From Planctomycetota bacterium (GTDB lineage: Bacteria; Planctomycetota; Planctomycetia; Planctomycetales; Planctomycetaceae): 64,000 bases of DNA. Position 1 is the first letter of the stretch. Each line of letters begins with the position of its first letter. Where the stretch lies: NCBI GenBank assembly GCA_018242525.1, contig JAFEBS010000015.1, positions 27,330-91,329 on the forward strand, written 5' to 3'. The notes under the pieces were generated by a model. The model saw nothing but the letters and a program-made list of their open reading frames with translations, ran no database searches and had not been told where the DNA came from. The position numbers and the translations under genes were made by a program. Shown here piece after piece: positions 53,755 to 63,443 of the stretch.

Positions 53755-54747
53755 TTAGACGGCTGTGGAGACGCTGGATTCCACGTCTGTATCCGCTTCT
53801 TCGTCAGCAGGCGCACGCCCGGTCGTCTTCATCGGAATTCGGTCATTGACATCGTACGCCAGTCGGCAGAACCGCAATGCCTTGATCGCCCACCAGGTGG
53901 GATCCAGTTCCCACCACTGATGACCGGCGGGTGCCACAGCGGGATGCGCGTGATGATTGTTGTGCCAGCCTTCGCCGTACGCCCAGATTGCCACCCACCA
54001 CAGGTTACGGCTTTCGTCGCGGACGTCGTAGTTCCGATAACCCCACAGGTGAGTTGCTGAATTCACGCACCATGTGCCGTGGTAAACCATCACCATCCGG
54101 ACACACAGGCCCCACAGCAGCATCGGCATGCCGCCAATTGCGTACAGGACCACGCCCGACAGGACCAGCCACAGGAAGTAGGTCTTTTCGAAGAACTGCA
54201 ACATCGGATCGTTCATCAGATCCGGGGTATACTTCTTGAACAACGCCGCCTGCTGAGCTGGAGTCCGCTTGACGAACAGCCATGTCAGGTGACCCCAGAT
54301 GGCGCTGATCAGCGGTGAATGCGGATCACCCTCCTGATCGGACCGTTGATGATGCAACCGGTGAGTGGCTGCCCAAACCAGCGGAGACCCTTCTCCAGAC
54401 AGAGATCCCGCCAGAAGTGTGACGAAACGCGCGGGAGCAACCAGTTTCAACGACTTGTGAGACAGGAAGCGATGATACCCCAGGCAGATACCGATGCTGG
54501 CGGTAAACCAGTGCAGCACGACCGCCGTGGCCAGCGAAACCCAGTTGAAATAAAATGGAGCCGCAATCGCTCCGGCATGCATCGCAACCATCCACCCGAA
54601 CACGATCCAGTCGATGTTGTTCCATCGCAGGCGATCGGGCAACCAGGGAGCCCAGACAGGTTCAGGAGTATTGGATGAGGTCGCTGCCGGCTCGACCGGA
54701 CGAGTGACGTGTTTACGACCGCGGCGGGACGGAGTGGAAATGGACAT
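53755..54747 (-). CDS. Membrane fatty acid desaturase (delta-9 acyl-CoA/lipid type)
   Basis: A 330-residue membrane desaturase that would introduce a cis double bond into an acyl chain using a di-iron centre. The three histidine boxes are present: GYHRFLSHKS, HRLHHQRSDQEGD and EGWHNNHHAHP. Four hydrophobic segments surround them (about residues 48-65, 70-90, 165-205), and the order matches stearoyl-CoA-desaturase-like bacterial enzymes. The ATG at 54747 is chosen because the upstream extension to 54831 is not conserved-looking. Its own terminator follows, so it is a single-gene unit. Confidence 0.93.
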   Translation of the reverse strand: MSISTPSRRGRKHVTRPVEPAATSSNTPEPVWAPWLPDRLRWNNIDWIVFGWMVAMHAGAIAAPFYFNWVSLATAVVLHWFTASIGICLGYHRFLSHKSLKLVAPARFVTLLAGSLSGEGSPLVWAATHRLHHQRSDQEGDPHSPLISAIWGHLTWLFVKRTPAQQAALFKKYTPDLMNDPMLQFFEKTYFLWLVLSGVVLYAIGGMPMLLWGLCVRMVMVYHGTWCVNSATHLWGYRNYDVRDESRNLWWVAIWAYGEGWHNNHHAHPAVAPAGHQWWELDPTWWAIKALRFCRLAYDVNDRIPMKTTGRAPADEEADTDVESSVSTAV

Positions 54748-55319
54748 GGGATTCCAATCTTTGGCAAAATTCCCTGAAACACGCCGAAGCAGGTCCATTG
54801 CTTCGCACCAGGCCACCCGGCGAATCGCCAAGGTGCCCGGTCAGGTGAACTTTATCCAAAGATCGGGAATTGAGTGTCATCCGTCCGTCATGTCTCTGTC
54901 AAACTTTTGTCAACGTTGTAAGTTGTTTCTGTGAAGAACATTGCGTTGTTATTTCTGGGATCGCTCTCAGCTTTGACACTGCTCGAAACTGGACATTTCC
55001 ATGCATCCGGGGTCAGGTCGATTCACAGCACCAGTTTCGCGGCTGAACCACGGCTGACTGTGGGTCAGGTTGACCGACTCGTTCGGCCCTGATGGCATCC
55101 CCCAATTCGCCAGAGCGTCAGGATTAACCCGGGATGTCATCGGTGCCGCGATTGAAGTGCATCGTGACATGACCTGCCTCGCTGACGCTTCGAGTGACAT
55201 GGTGGCGGTGGCATGAATCCTTTACTTACGGCGACATCGGGCTTTCGGCCCGCCGATACGACGCGTACACTGATGGAGTCTTCGATTCCCGCCAGAATCA
55301 CCCGCCGTATCACGTTGTC
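54748..55319. other. 572-base intergenic region with a gene remnant
   Basis: Lies between the divergent desaturase and DUF1549/1553 genes. Apart from the GxxExxY remnant listed separately, it holds only short open frames. A stem GGGC-TTTC-GGCCC lies near 55235-55250. Promoters for both neighbours should be here but none stands out. Confidence 0.5.
55115..55192 (+). pseudogene. N-terminal remnant of a GxxExxY-family gene
   Basis: In one frame the bases at 55124-55168 encode LTRDVIGAAIEVHRD, the characteristic N-terminal motif of GxxExxY proteins (normally followed by LGPGLLES..YE). The rest of the gene is missing: the frame continues only a few unrelated residues to the 55190s. No start codon with a ribosome binding site is seen. 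A decayed fragment of a small accessory gene. Confidence 0.6.
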
Positions 55320-57617
55320 ATGCTTTTCGGATCGCAATTCCACCGAGCTTCCTTTTCCTCAAGCCTGATGGGCCTGGTGTTCGCGGTCTGCGCGCTGGCG
55401 ACCTGGTGCGACGCGGCAGAGATTTCGTTTCGGAACGATGTCATGCCCGTCTTGTCAAAGTCGGGTTGCAACCTGGGAACCTGTCACGGCAATGCACGTG
55501 GCAAGGGGGGATTTCAGATCTCGCTGCGTGGACAAGATCCTGCAGGGGATTATGTCGTGTTGACGCGCGACTGGCTCGGTCGCCGGACGAATCCCAGCCG
55601 ACCCGACGAAAGCCTGCTCCTGTTGAAACCAACGATGCAGGTGGCCCACGAGGGGGGACGACGATTTGAGATCGGCTCGTCCGAGTATCAGATCCTGCGA
55701 GATTGGATTGCCGCGGGGACTCCGGAAGATTCGAAAACGTCACCCCTCCTGAAATCCCTCGTCGTCACGCCACGCGAGCTGTTTTTGGAACCCGATCCTG
55801 CAAGCCAATGGAAATCACAACTGACGGTTGCAGCCACGTTTTCGGATGGTTCCCGGCGTGATGTTACAGAACGGGTTGTCTATGAACTGTCGCGGCCGAT
55901 TGCCGAGGTATCGCCGAACGGGTTGGTGAACGGACTGCAGTCGGGTGAAACGACGGTCCTGGTTCGATTTCAACATCTGCAGGTGCCCGTCCGGCTGGCA
56001 TTTCTGGAACCGCGGTCCAACTTCCAGTGGACGGTGCCGGAACCCGCCAACGTGATCGATCAGCAGGTTCATGCCAAATTGAAACGACTGCGCATGCTGC
56101 CATCGCCGGTCTGCGACGACGCCACGTTCGTCCGACGGATCCACCTGGACCTGCTGGGGATCCTGCCAACGGCGGCGGAAGCTCGGACATTTGTCGCAGA
56201 CAGATCGCTCGATAAGCGGGCGCGTCTGATTGACGAATTGCTGCAGCGGCCGGAATTCGCCGACTGGTGGGCTCTCAAGTGGGCCGACTTGCTGCGGATC
56301 GAAGAAAAGACGCTGGACCGCAAAGGGGTCGAAAACTTTCATGGGTGGCTGCGGGATGCCTTCGCCACCAACAAGCCGCTCGACACGCTGGTGCAGGAAA
56401 TCATCGCCGCGCGCGGCAGTACGTACGAAGTGCCACCCGCCAATTTCTATCGGGCGCTGCGAACTTCCTTTGAACGGTCGGAAGCGGTTGGTCAATTGTT
56501 CCTGGGGGCGCGGCTGCAGTGTGCCAAGTGCCATAACCATCCGTTTGACCGCTGGACACAGGACGACTACTACAGTTGGGCCAGCGTCTTCGCCGCAGTC
56601 GACTACAAGATCCTGGAGAACAATCGCCGCGACACCAATGATCAGCATGAATTTGATGGTGAGCAGATCGTGGTTCATGGAGTCACGAATGCCGTCAAGG
56701 ATCCCCGTTCGGGCAAACCCCGGCCACCTGGTTTTCTGGGTGACAAGCAGAACCGCGGTGCACAAGACGAAATCCTTCAATCACTGTCGACATGGATGAC
56801 CTCGAACGACCGGTTTGTTGAGGTGCTGGCCAATCGAACCTGGCAGCAGGTGATCGGTCGTGGAATCGTGGATCCGGTTGATGATTTCCGAGCGACCAAT
56901 CCCCCCAGTAACCCCGAGTTGCTGGCGGAGCTTGTCCAATACTTGCGTGGTACCGGTTCACCAGCAACCCATGGTCAACGGGGGCTGCCAGGCAATCCGC
57001 GGCCGGCCTTCAGCCTGCGGCACCTGCTGCGTTTGATTCTGAATTCCCAGACATACCAGGCCACCTCCGAACCCAACGACACGAATCGCGAGGACGAGGC
57101 CAATTTCAGTCATACTCAAGTCCGTCGTCATTCGGCCGAACAGTTGCTGGACACCATCAGTCAGGTCCTGGATGTGCCACTGAAGTTCAGCGGCTATCCG
57201 ACCGGCCCGCGCGCGGCACAGTTGCCAGGGGTGCGCGTCCTGCGGCGACGTGAAGGGAGTCCGACCAAGGCGGATCTGTTCCTGACGGCTTTCGGCAAGC
57301 CACCCCGCCTGCAGTCGTGTGATTGCGAACGTTCGGACGAAACCACGCTGACTCAAACCTTTCAAATGGTCAGCGGCGAACTGGTGAACCAGATGTTGGC
57401 GGAACCAGGCAATCGGATCGGATCTCTGGCCAACAGTGAACGCACTACGGAGGACGTGGTGCAGGAATTGTACTGGACAATCCTGACTCGTTCCCCGACC
57501 GAAGATGAGTTGAACCAGACCAGCCGCTACATCACGGAACGGTCCTCGCGCCGGAAGGCTCTGGAAGACGTGACCTGGGGCCTGTTGAACTCACACGAAT
57601 TCCTGCTGCGACGCTGA
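55320..57617 (+). CDS. DUF1549/DUF1553 (PSD1-type) exported protein
   Basis: A 765-residue protein of the planctomycete DUF1549-DUF1553 class. After a signal peptide (about 1-31) comes a cytochrome-like region (GCNLGTCHGNARGKGGF), a bacterial Ig-like domain (about 165-240; SPNGLVNGLQSGETTVLV), DUF1549 (about 255-455; RRIHLDLLGILPTAAE, then CAKCHNHPFDRWTQDDYY) and DUF1553 (about 500-750; NRTWQQVIGRGIVDPVDDF). The role is unknown; such genes almost always precede a DUF1501 gene, as here with a 14-base gap. The ATG at 55320 is chosen for the signal; the open frame runs upstream to 55194. Confidence 0.93.
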   Translation: MLFGSQFHRASFSSSLMGLVFAVCALATWCDAAEISFRNDVMPVLSKSGCNLGTCHGNARGKGGFQISLRGQDPAGDYVVLTRDWLGRRTNPSRPDESLLLLKPTMQVAHEGGRRFEIGSSEYQILRDWIAAGTPEDSKTSPLLKSLVVTPRELFLEPDPASQWKSQLTVAATFSDGSRRDVTERVVYELSRPIAEVSPNGLVNGLQSGETTVLVRFQHLQVPVRLAFLEPRSNFQWTVPEPANVIDQQVHAKLKRLRMLPSPVCDDATFVRRIHLDLLGILPTAAEARTFVADRSLDKRARLIDELLQRPEFADWWALKWADLLRIEEKTLDRKGVENFHGWLRDAFATNKPLDTLVQEIIAARGSTYEVPPANFYRALRTSFERSEAVGQLFLGARLQCAKCHNHPFDRWTQDDYYSWASVFAAVDYKILENNRRDTNDQHEFDGEQIVVHGVTNAVKDPRSGKPRPPGFLGDKQNRGAQDEILQSLSTWMTSNDRFVEVLANRTWQQVIGRGIVDPVDDFRATNPPSNPELLAELVQYLRGTGSPATHGQRGLPGNPRPAFSLRHLLRLILNSQTYQATSEPNDTNREDEANFSHTQVRRHSAEQLLDTISQVLDVPLKFSGYPTGPRAAQLPGVRVLRRREGSPTKADLFLTAFGKPPRLQSCDCERSDETTLTQTFQMVSGELVNQMLAEPGNRIGSLANSERTTEDVVQELYWTILTRSPTEDELNQTSRYITERSSRRKALEDVTWGLLNSHEFLLRR

Positions 57618-57631
57618 ACGGGAGACGCTGG

Positions 57632-58993
57632 ATGAACGCCAACTTGATCTCCCGACGCAAAGCCCTGTCCATCGGTGGCCTGGGAATGCTGGGTGTGACG
57701 CTGCCCAAACTGCTCCAGGCCAAGGAAACTGCAGGCCGTCCGGGTCGCGCCAAGTCGGTCATATTCCTGTACCAGTTTGGCGGACCCAGTCACCTGGACA
57801 CGTTTGATCCCAAGCCGGATGCGCCGGATGGGGTGCGCAGCCATTTCGGCGTCATCGACACCTCGGCCCGCGGGATTCGCATCTGCGATCAGTTGCCGAA
57901 GATGGCCAGTGTGATGAACGAAGTGACGCTGGTCCGAACCGTGTATCACACGATGAAAAACCACAATTCCGCCGCCTATTACGCGCTGACCGGCCACGCA
58001 CCGCCGCTGGACGACATCCGCCTGCGGGATACGCTGGATCTGTTCCCCGCTTATGGTTCGGTGGTCGATCAACTGTCTCCCGTTTCCAACGGAATGCCGA
58101 CGTTTGTGGCGTATCCACACGTCCTGCGCGATGGCGAGATTACTCCGGGCCAGCACGCCAGCTTCCTGGGCAAAGCCCATGATCCGCTGCTGGTGACTTC
58201 CGATCCCAACGACGCCGGGTTCTCGCTGCCGGAACTGAGCCTGCCGAGCGGAGTCACCACGGACCGGTTGCAGAACCGGCGCGAGATTCAGCAGTTGATC
58301 AACCGCCAGACGCGGATCAACGAGTATTCTGCCACGGCCCGCGGTCTGGATGCCTATTACGACAAAACCCTGTCGATGTTGAATTCCTCGCGCGTGCGCG
58401 AAGCGTTCAATCTGTCCGCGGAACCGGCTTCCATCCGTGATCGATACGGTCGCACGACGTACGGACAAAGCTGCCTGCTGGCCCGCCGACTTGTGGAGTC
58501 CGGGGTCAAGTTCGTGAATGTCTATTTCTCGAATAACATCGGTGGTCGGACAACGTCGGGGGGCTGGGATACTCACGGGTTCGACAATACCCGGATGTAT
58601 CCGATCCTGCGCGATTACCAATTGCCCGTGACAGACCAGACATTGCCGACATTGATCCTGGACCTTAAAGAACGGGGTCTGCTGGACGAAACATTGATTG
58701 TCTGGATGGGCGAGTTCGGGCGAACTCCCAAGATCAATGACAACATCAGCCGCGACCACTGGCCTCAATGTTATACGGTCCTGCTGGCAGGCGGCGGAGC
58801 CCCGCGGGGATTTGTGTACGGCACGTCCGACAAGAATGCGGCCTATCCCGACAAGGATCCCGTCGTGCTGGACGACCTGACCGCGACGGTTTTTTCCCTG
58901 CTGGGGATCGACCCGCATACCGAAGTCCGCGACAAGCTGAACCGGCCATTGCCAGTTTCCGCTGGCAAGATCATCACCGGTCTGATGGCCTGA
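57632..58993 (+). CDS. DUF1501 protein with Tat-type signal
   Basis: A 453-residue DUF1501 protein, a family with the alkaline-phosphatase/sulfatase fold. The N-terminus SRRKALSIGGLGMLG resembles a twin-arginine signal. Family motifs include FLYQFGGPSHLDTFDPKP, HNSAAYYALTGHAPP, GGWDTHGFDN and LIVWMGEFGRTPKIN, which supply the metal-binding Asp and His residues. It follows the DUF1549/1553 gene closely with GGGAGACG before its ATG, so the two are cotranscribed and probably act together outside the cytoplasm. The substrate is unknown. Confidence 0.93.
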   Translation: MNANLISRRKALSIGGLGMLGVTLPKLLQAKETAGRPGRAKSVIFLYQFGGPSHLDTFDPKPDAPDGVRSHFGVIDTSARGIRICDQLPKMASVMNEVTLVRTVYHTMKNHNSAAYYALTGHAPPLDDIRLRDTLDLFPAYGSVVDQLSPVSNGMPTFVAYPHVLRDGEITPGQHASFLGKAHDPLLVTSDPNDAGFSLPELSLPSGVTTDRLQNRREIQQLINRQTRINEYSATARGLDAYYDKTLSMLNSSRVREAFNLSAEPASIRDRYGRTTYGQSCLLARRLVESGVKFVNVYFSNNIGGRTTSGGWDTHGFDNTRMYPILRDYQLPVTDQTLPTLILDLKERGLLDETLIVWMGEFGRTPKINDNISRDHWPQCYTVLLAGGGAPRGFVYGTSDKNAAYPDKDPVVLDDLTATVFSLLGIDPHTEVRDKLNRPLPVSAGKIITGLMA

Positions 58994-59006
58994 AGCGACT
59001 TGCCCT

Positions 59007-59261
59007 GTGCGGAACTCGTCGGAAAGCACCTGTTTTGCGATTGGATTGGACGACACTGCCGGAACAGATGTTTTTGCCGGCGATGACCTGGGCCTGCTGG
59101 GTTTGTCAGCCGAAGACATCCTGGAACGAGATCGGTTTGTTATTGACGAACTGCGTCGACACCAGGTGCCCACAGTGATGCTGCTGGGTGGCGGATACAC
59201 GTCTGAGAGCCATCGGCTCGTGGCCACGTCTGTTGCAGCGATCCTGGAAAAGCACCGTTGA
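59007..59261 (+). pseudogene. C-terminal remnant of a histone-deacetylase-superfamily gene
   Basis: Eighty-four codons whose C-terminal two thirds match the end of HDAC/AcuC-type deacetylases: AGTDVFAGDDLGLLGLSAED, RDRFVIDELRRHQVPTVMLL and GGGYTSESHRLV, the last containing the glycine-rich active-site GGGY. The N-terminal ~220 residues with the His-His and Asp zinc ligands are absent; upstream is the DUF1501 gene. A GTG at 59007 could start translation, but without the metal site it should be inactive. Probably a remnant left by a deletion. Confidence 0.75.
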
Positions 59262-59267
59262 TCGGCC

Positions 59268-60293
59268 TTAATCCGTCAACATCTCCATTCGTCGCTGGAG
59301 TTCATTCAGTCGCCTCTGGACAGCAATCTGATCGGCAAACGTCCTGCGATCCAAGTACAGCCATTCCAGCCACGTCCAACCGCTCAGCAGGACTCCGCTG
59401 CGATTGAGTGCGTCGACCAGTGTCAGTTCGCGGATCGTCAGTGGCCGCAGCTTCTGGTATTCGTTGAGCGCGAATTCCCATTCCGATCGATTGTCACCCA
59501 CCAGACTGCCGATCAGCCGTGCCAGGTCGCTGGTCACGTTTTCCCTGCGACACGCGGAAGGATCAATTAATCCCGTCAGCTCATCCTGACGAAACAGCAG
59601 GTGATCGTGCCAGACGTCCCTCAGGCAGGGTTGCAACCGGACTTCCGTCTCACAGACGCGAAGTAATTGATCATGAATCTGCCGCTGTCCTCGTCGAAAC
59701 AGGCTTAGAATTCGGACTGCCGTGTCGCGAATTGGCGACGGGTTCGCCTGCGAGAGCGAGTTTTCAATCGAACGAAGACGAGCTTCATTGGCATGGTCCA
59801 GAACGCCAAGCCGTTCGGCCACTGCGGGGCTGGGTGCCGATGCCTGACTGCCAAACCAGGCGGCAACGTCATGCTCGGGCCGATGCACTTCCGCAGCCAG
59901 ATGCCACTGTCCGAGAGCGACCATCGCCGCTCGCAGGCGGTCCCGAGTTGGCCGGTCATGAAAATCGGCCGTACCGGGCAGCCACGGTTCCAATTGCCAG
60001 TCGCGTCCGGCATCGCGGATCAATGTCGAACCATGGCGACCGGTCAACGGCACCGCCACAAATGGCAAACCGGTGTGTCCCAGATCTTCGAGCAACCGAT
60101 GCAGGCCAAGAATTCGCGATCGGGACAACCCGGCCCCCGGCCAGCACCGTAAGGCGAAATCGCCCTGCTCGGTGACGACCCGCCAGATTGAGGCTCCGCT
60201 AAACCCACCACGATTCTCCAGCGGGGCAACTCGCAGCGGAGAGACTCGCGGTTCGTACTGGACAAGAATCCGGCGGCAGACTTCGTCGATCAC
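59268..60293 (-). CDS. Aminoglycoside-phosphotransferase-like (APH) protein
   Basis: A 341-residue APH/choline-kinase-like protein. An N-lobe-like part (FSGASIWRVVTEQGDFALRC) is followed by the catalytic segment LRDVWHDHLLF and LTGLIDPSACR, which correspond to the HGD and IDF/IDP motifs of the family; the first His is Arg here. The start is a GTG at 60293 that overlaps the stop of cusA (GTGA), so it is translationally coupled to the metal-efflux pump. The frame is open much further upstream, but that part is a shadow of cusA. Substrate unknown. Confidence 0.82.
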   Translation of the reverse strand: MIDEVCRRILVQYEPRVSPLRVAPLENRGGFSGASIWRVVTEQGDFALRCWPGAGLSRSRILGLHRLLEDLGHTGLPFVAVPLTGRHGSTLIRDAGRDWQLEPWLPGTADFHDRPTRDRLRAAMVALGQWHLAAEVHRPEHDVAAWFGSQASAPSPAVAERLGVLDHANEARLRSIENSLSQANPSPIRDTAVRILSLFRRGQRQIHDQLLRVCETEVRLQPCLRDVWHDHLLFRQDELTGLIDPSACRRENVTSDLARLIGSLVGDNRSEWEFALNEYQKLRPLTIRELTLVDALNRSGVLLSGWTWLEWLYLDRRTFADQIAVQRRLNELQRRMEMLTD

Positions 60294-63200
60294 GCAACAT
60301 CTTCCACGGACTTGTGCGGCGGGGCAAACCACGGGTAGATCGTCGGCAACACCAATGTGGTCAACAGCGTCGATGTAATCAATCCTCCGATCACGACCGA
60401 GGCCAGTGGACGTTGTAATTCCGCTCCGGCCGTCGTGGAAAGGGCCATCGGAAGGAATCCCAGGCTGGCGACCATGGCCGTCATCAATACGGGTCTTAAT
60501 CGGACCATGGCCGCTTCTTCGGCAGCGGCGCGTGGTGTCTGACCCTCTTCCCGCAGATGCTCGGCAGCACTGACCCAGACCAGTCCATTTAAGACTGCCA
60601 CTCCGAACAAGGCGATGAAGCCAACGCCGGCGGAGATGCTGAACGGCATGCCGCGCAGTGCCAGGGCGAAGACTCCACCCGACGCCGCGATCGGGACGGC
60701 GGTGAAGATCAATGCGGCCAGACGCGAGGAATGGAAAGTCGTATGCAGCAACAGGAAGATCAGCAGCAGCACCACCGGGGTGACCAGAGCCAGACGCAGG
60801 CTGGCCGATTGCAGGTTCTCGAAATCCCCGCCCCACTTGATTTCATAACCGGCCGGCAACGGAACCTCCCGGGCGAGCCTGCGCTGTGCCTCCTGCACAA
60901 AACTCGCGACATCGCGACCACGGACATTGGACGAAATGTACGTTCGTCGTCGCGTCGCTTCATGTTCGATGCTCGGCGGCGTCTCTTCCACGATGACACT
61001 GGCGAGTTCCCCCAGAGGAATTTGACGACCATCGGCGGCTGACACCGGGATCTGCTCCAATCGGGACACGTCCGCGCGCCACGCCAGTGGAATTCGAACC
61101 GTGATTGGGAATCGCATCTTGCCGTCAAATACGAGTCCAGCGCGACGCCCCCCCAGGGCTGCGACGGTTTCCATGACTCGCGCGGCATCGATCCCGTAGC
61201 GCGCCAGGGCGTCCGGACGAACCTCGATCCGGACCGTGGGAAGATCCGCCTGGTGCTCGGCCTTCACGTCGGCAGAACCGGGGATCGTATGCAGGATTCG
61301 TTCAATCTTTTTTCCCAGGTGAGCGATCGTCGCCAGGTCTTCGCCATAGAGCAGCACGGCCACGTCCGCCTTCACTCCGGCGACCAGTTCGTCCACGCGC
61401 ATCTCGATCGGCTGCGTGAATCCGAAGATGACTCCGGGGACATTGTCCGACAAGAGCTTCTTCATCTCCTTGATCAGTTCATCGCGCGACTTGTGTTTGG
61501 GCCATTGCTCATGCGGTTTCAGCAGGACCCACAGGTCGGTCTGCTGGACACCCATAATGTCGTTCGCGATTTCCGGACGCCCTGTCTTGCAGAAGGCGGT
61601 TTTCACTTCCGGCAGCGTCAGCATCAGGGATTCCACCTGTTTTCCCATGGGGATCGCGTCTTCCAGCGTGGCACTGGGCAGGCGATTCAATTCGATCAGC
61701 AAATCTCCCTCGTCCAGCCGCGGCATGAATTCGGCACCCAGTTGCAGGGCGACCGGAACGCTGCAGGCGAAGACCGCAAATGCGATTGAGACCGTGATGA
61801 TGGGGTGAGCCACCACGCGATGCACCATCGGGTGATAGATGCGATGCAGCATGCGGATCAGCCAGATTTCCTTTTCTTCCATCTTCTTGGGCAGAGCCAG
61901 CGATGCGAGGGCCGGCATCAGGGTCAGCGACAAGACCAGTGAGCCTGCCAGGGCGAACAGCACCGTCAGGGCCATGGGGCGGAACAGCTTCCCCTCTGAA
62001 CCCTGCAGGGCCAGCAGCGGGACATAAACGATCGCCACGATCAATTCCCCGAACATGGTTGGCTTGCGAACCTCGACCGCCGCGTCACGGATGACGTCAT
62101 CGTGCGGTCGGCCGTCGCGATTGAGTGAAATGCGGCGGACACAGTTTTCGACCATGATCACGGAACTGTCGACGATCAGCCCGAAGTCGATCGCCCCCAG
62201 GCTCATCAGGCTGGCGCTGACACCCGTCAACCACATCATGTTGGCGGCGAACAGCATCGACAGCGGAATGGCGAGCGCCACAATAATTCCGGCCCGCAGG
62301 CTGCCCAGCATGATCAACAGCACAATGATGACGAGGATGCCCCCTTCCAGCAGATTCTTTTCGACGGTGTGCAGGGTCCGTTCAATCAGATCCGCGCGGT
62401 CATAAATGACCTCGATCTTGACCCCCTGGGGAAGTGTCTCGTTGATCTCCTCCAGTCGGGCCTTGGCGGCGTGGACAACCTCGCGCGAGTTCGCCCCGAA
62501 CAGCATCATGACCATGCCGGTGACCGCTTCGCCCTTGCCATCCCGCGTCACCGCCCCCTGCCGGGTCATCGGTTCGATGCTGACATCGGCCACGTCACGG
62601 ATCAGGACCGGTGTCCCGTTCCTGGCCGCCCGAATGACAACATTCTGAATGTCATCGACCGATGTCAGCAACGCCTGCCCGCGAATGAACCGTTGTTCAT
62701 CGTGATGTTCGACATACCCGCCACCGGCGGTTGAGTTATTCGATTCCAGTGCCGCGAACACTTCCGTCAGCGAGACTTCGAAGCTGGCCAGCCGATCCGG
62801 GTCGGGCCGGACCTGATACGACTTGTAGTATCCACCGTGTGAATTGACTTCGGTCACTCCCGGGACCTGGCGGAGTCTCGGCGAAATCTGCCATTCTAGG
62901 ATCGTGCGGAGTTCCATCGACGTCAGATGGTCGGCTGTCACCTGAAACTGCAGGATTTCGCCAAGCGCCGTGGTGAGGGGATTGAGGCGTGGAGTCCCGT
63001 AGCCCGGCGGAATTTTTTCGGCCGCATCGGCCAGTCGTTCCTGAACCAGTTGCCGTGCGCGATAGATGTCTGTCCCTTCATGAAATACGACGGTGACCAG
63101 CGAGATCCCAAGTCGCGAGATACTGCGGATCTCTTCGACGTTTGGCAGGCCACTCATCGTCATTTCGACGGGATACGTGACGTACTGCTCGACTTCCAGG

Positions 63201-63373
63201 GGTGACAGCGCCCCGGCGTCGGTGACAATCTGGATCTGCACATTGGTCAGGTCGGGAACGGCATCGATCGGCAGGATCAAGGCCGAGTAAACTCCCAATG
63301 CCCCCATGATGCCGATCAGGACCAGTACCAGCATCCGGTTTTTCAGTGAGATTTCGATCAGGTGAGCGAGCAT
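60290..63373 (-). CDS. CusA/CzcA-family heavy-metal RND efflux pump
   Basis: A 1027-residue inner-membrane RND transporter of the HME type. The N-terminus MLAHLIEISLKNRMLVLVLI and LPIDAVPDLTNVQIQI are typical, as is IDFGLIVDSSVIMVENCVRR in the membrane domain, with the proton-relay acidic residues. There are twelve expected hydrophobic segments in two blocks and two large periplasmic loops. It would export a divalent or monovalent metal (Cu/Ag or Co/Zn/Cd not distinguishable) together with the CusB-like adaptor just upstream. Length is normal. Confidence 0.95.
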   Translation of the reverse strand: MLAHLIEISLKNRMLVLVLIGIMGALGVYSALILPIDAVPDLTNVQIQIVTDAGALSPLEVEQYVTYPVEMTMSGLPNVEEIRSISRLGISLVTVVFHEGTDIYRARQLVQERLADAAEKIPPGYGTPRLNPLTTALGEILQFQVTADHLTSMELRTILEWQISPRLRQVPGVTEVNSHGGYYKSYQVRPDPDRLASFEVSLTEVFAALESNNSTAGGGYVEHHDEQRFIRGQALLTSVDDIQNVVIRAARNGTPVLIRDVADVSIEPMTRQGAVTRDGKGEAVTGMVMMLFGANSREVVHAAKARLEEINETLPQGVKIEVIYDRADLIERTLHTVEKNLLEGGILVIIVLLIMLGSLRAGIIVALAIPLSMLFAANMMWLTGVSASLMSLGAIDFGLIVDSSVIMVENCVRRISLNRDGRPHDDVIRDAAVEVRKPTMFGELIVAIVYVPLLALQGSEGKLFRPMALTVLFALAGSLVLSLTLMPALASLALPKKMEEKEIWLIRMLHRIYHPMVHRVVAHPIITVSIAFAVFACSVPVALQLGAEFMPRLDEGDLLIELNRLPSATLEDAIPMGKQVESLMLTLPEVKTAFCKTGRPEIANDIMGVQQTDLWVLLKPHEQWPKHKSRDELIKEMKKLLSDNVPGVIFGFTQPIEMRVDELVAGVKADVAVLLYGEDLATIAHLGKKIERILHTIPGSADVKAEHQADLPTVRIEVRPDALARYGIDAARVMETVAALGGRRAGLVFDGKMRFPITVRIPLAWRADVSRLEQIPVSAADGRQIPLGELASVIVEETPPSIEHEATRRRTYISSNVRGRDVASFVQEAQRRLAREVPLPAGYEIKWGGDFENLQSASLRLALVTPVVLLLIFLLLHTTFHSSRLAALIFTAVPIAASGGVFALALRGMPFSISAGVGFIALFGVAVLNGLVWVSAAEHLREEGQTPRAAAEEAAMVRLRPVLMTAMVASLGFLPMALSTTAGAELQRPLASVVIGGLITSTLLTTLVLPTIYPWFAPPHKSVEDVA

Positions 63374-63443
63374 GTTGTCTCAGGAATCTTTGAAGGAAAA
63401 CTGTGCGGGAAACGACGGACACAACTGGTCGCCCGGTCAGGAA

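Noticed and set aside
60294-60836. Long N-terminal extension of the APH-like gene
   Set aside because: The residues are an out-of-frame shadow of the 3' end of cusA; the GTGA overlap at 60290-60293 gives a much better start.
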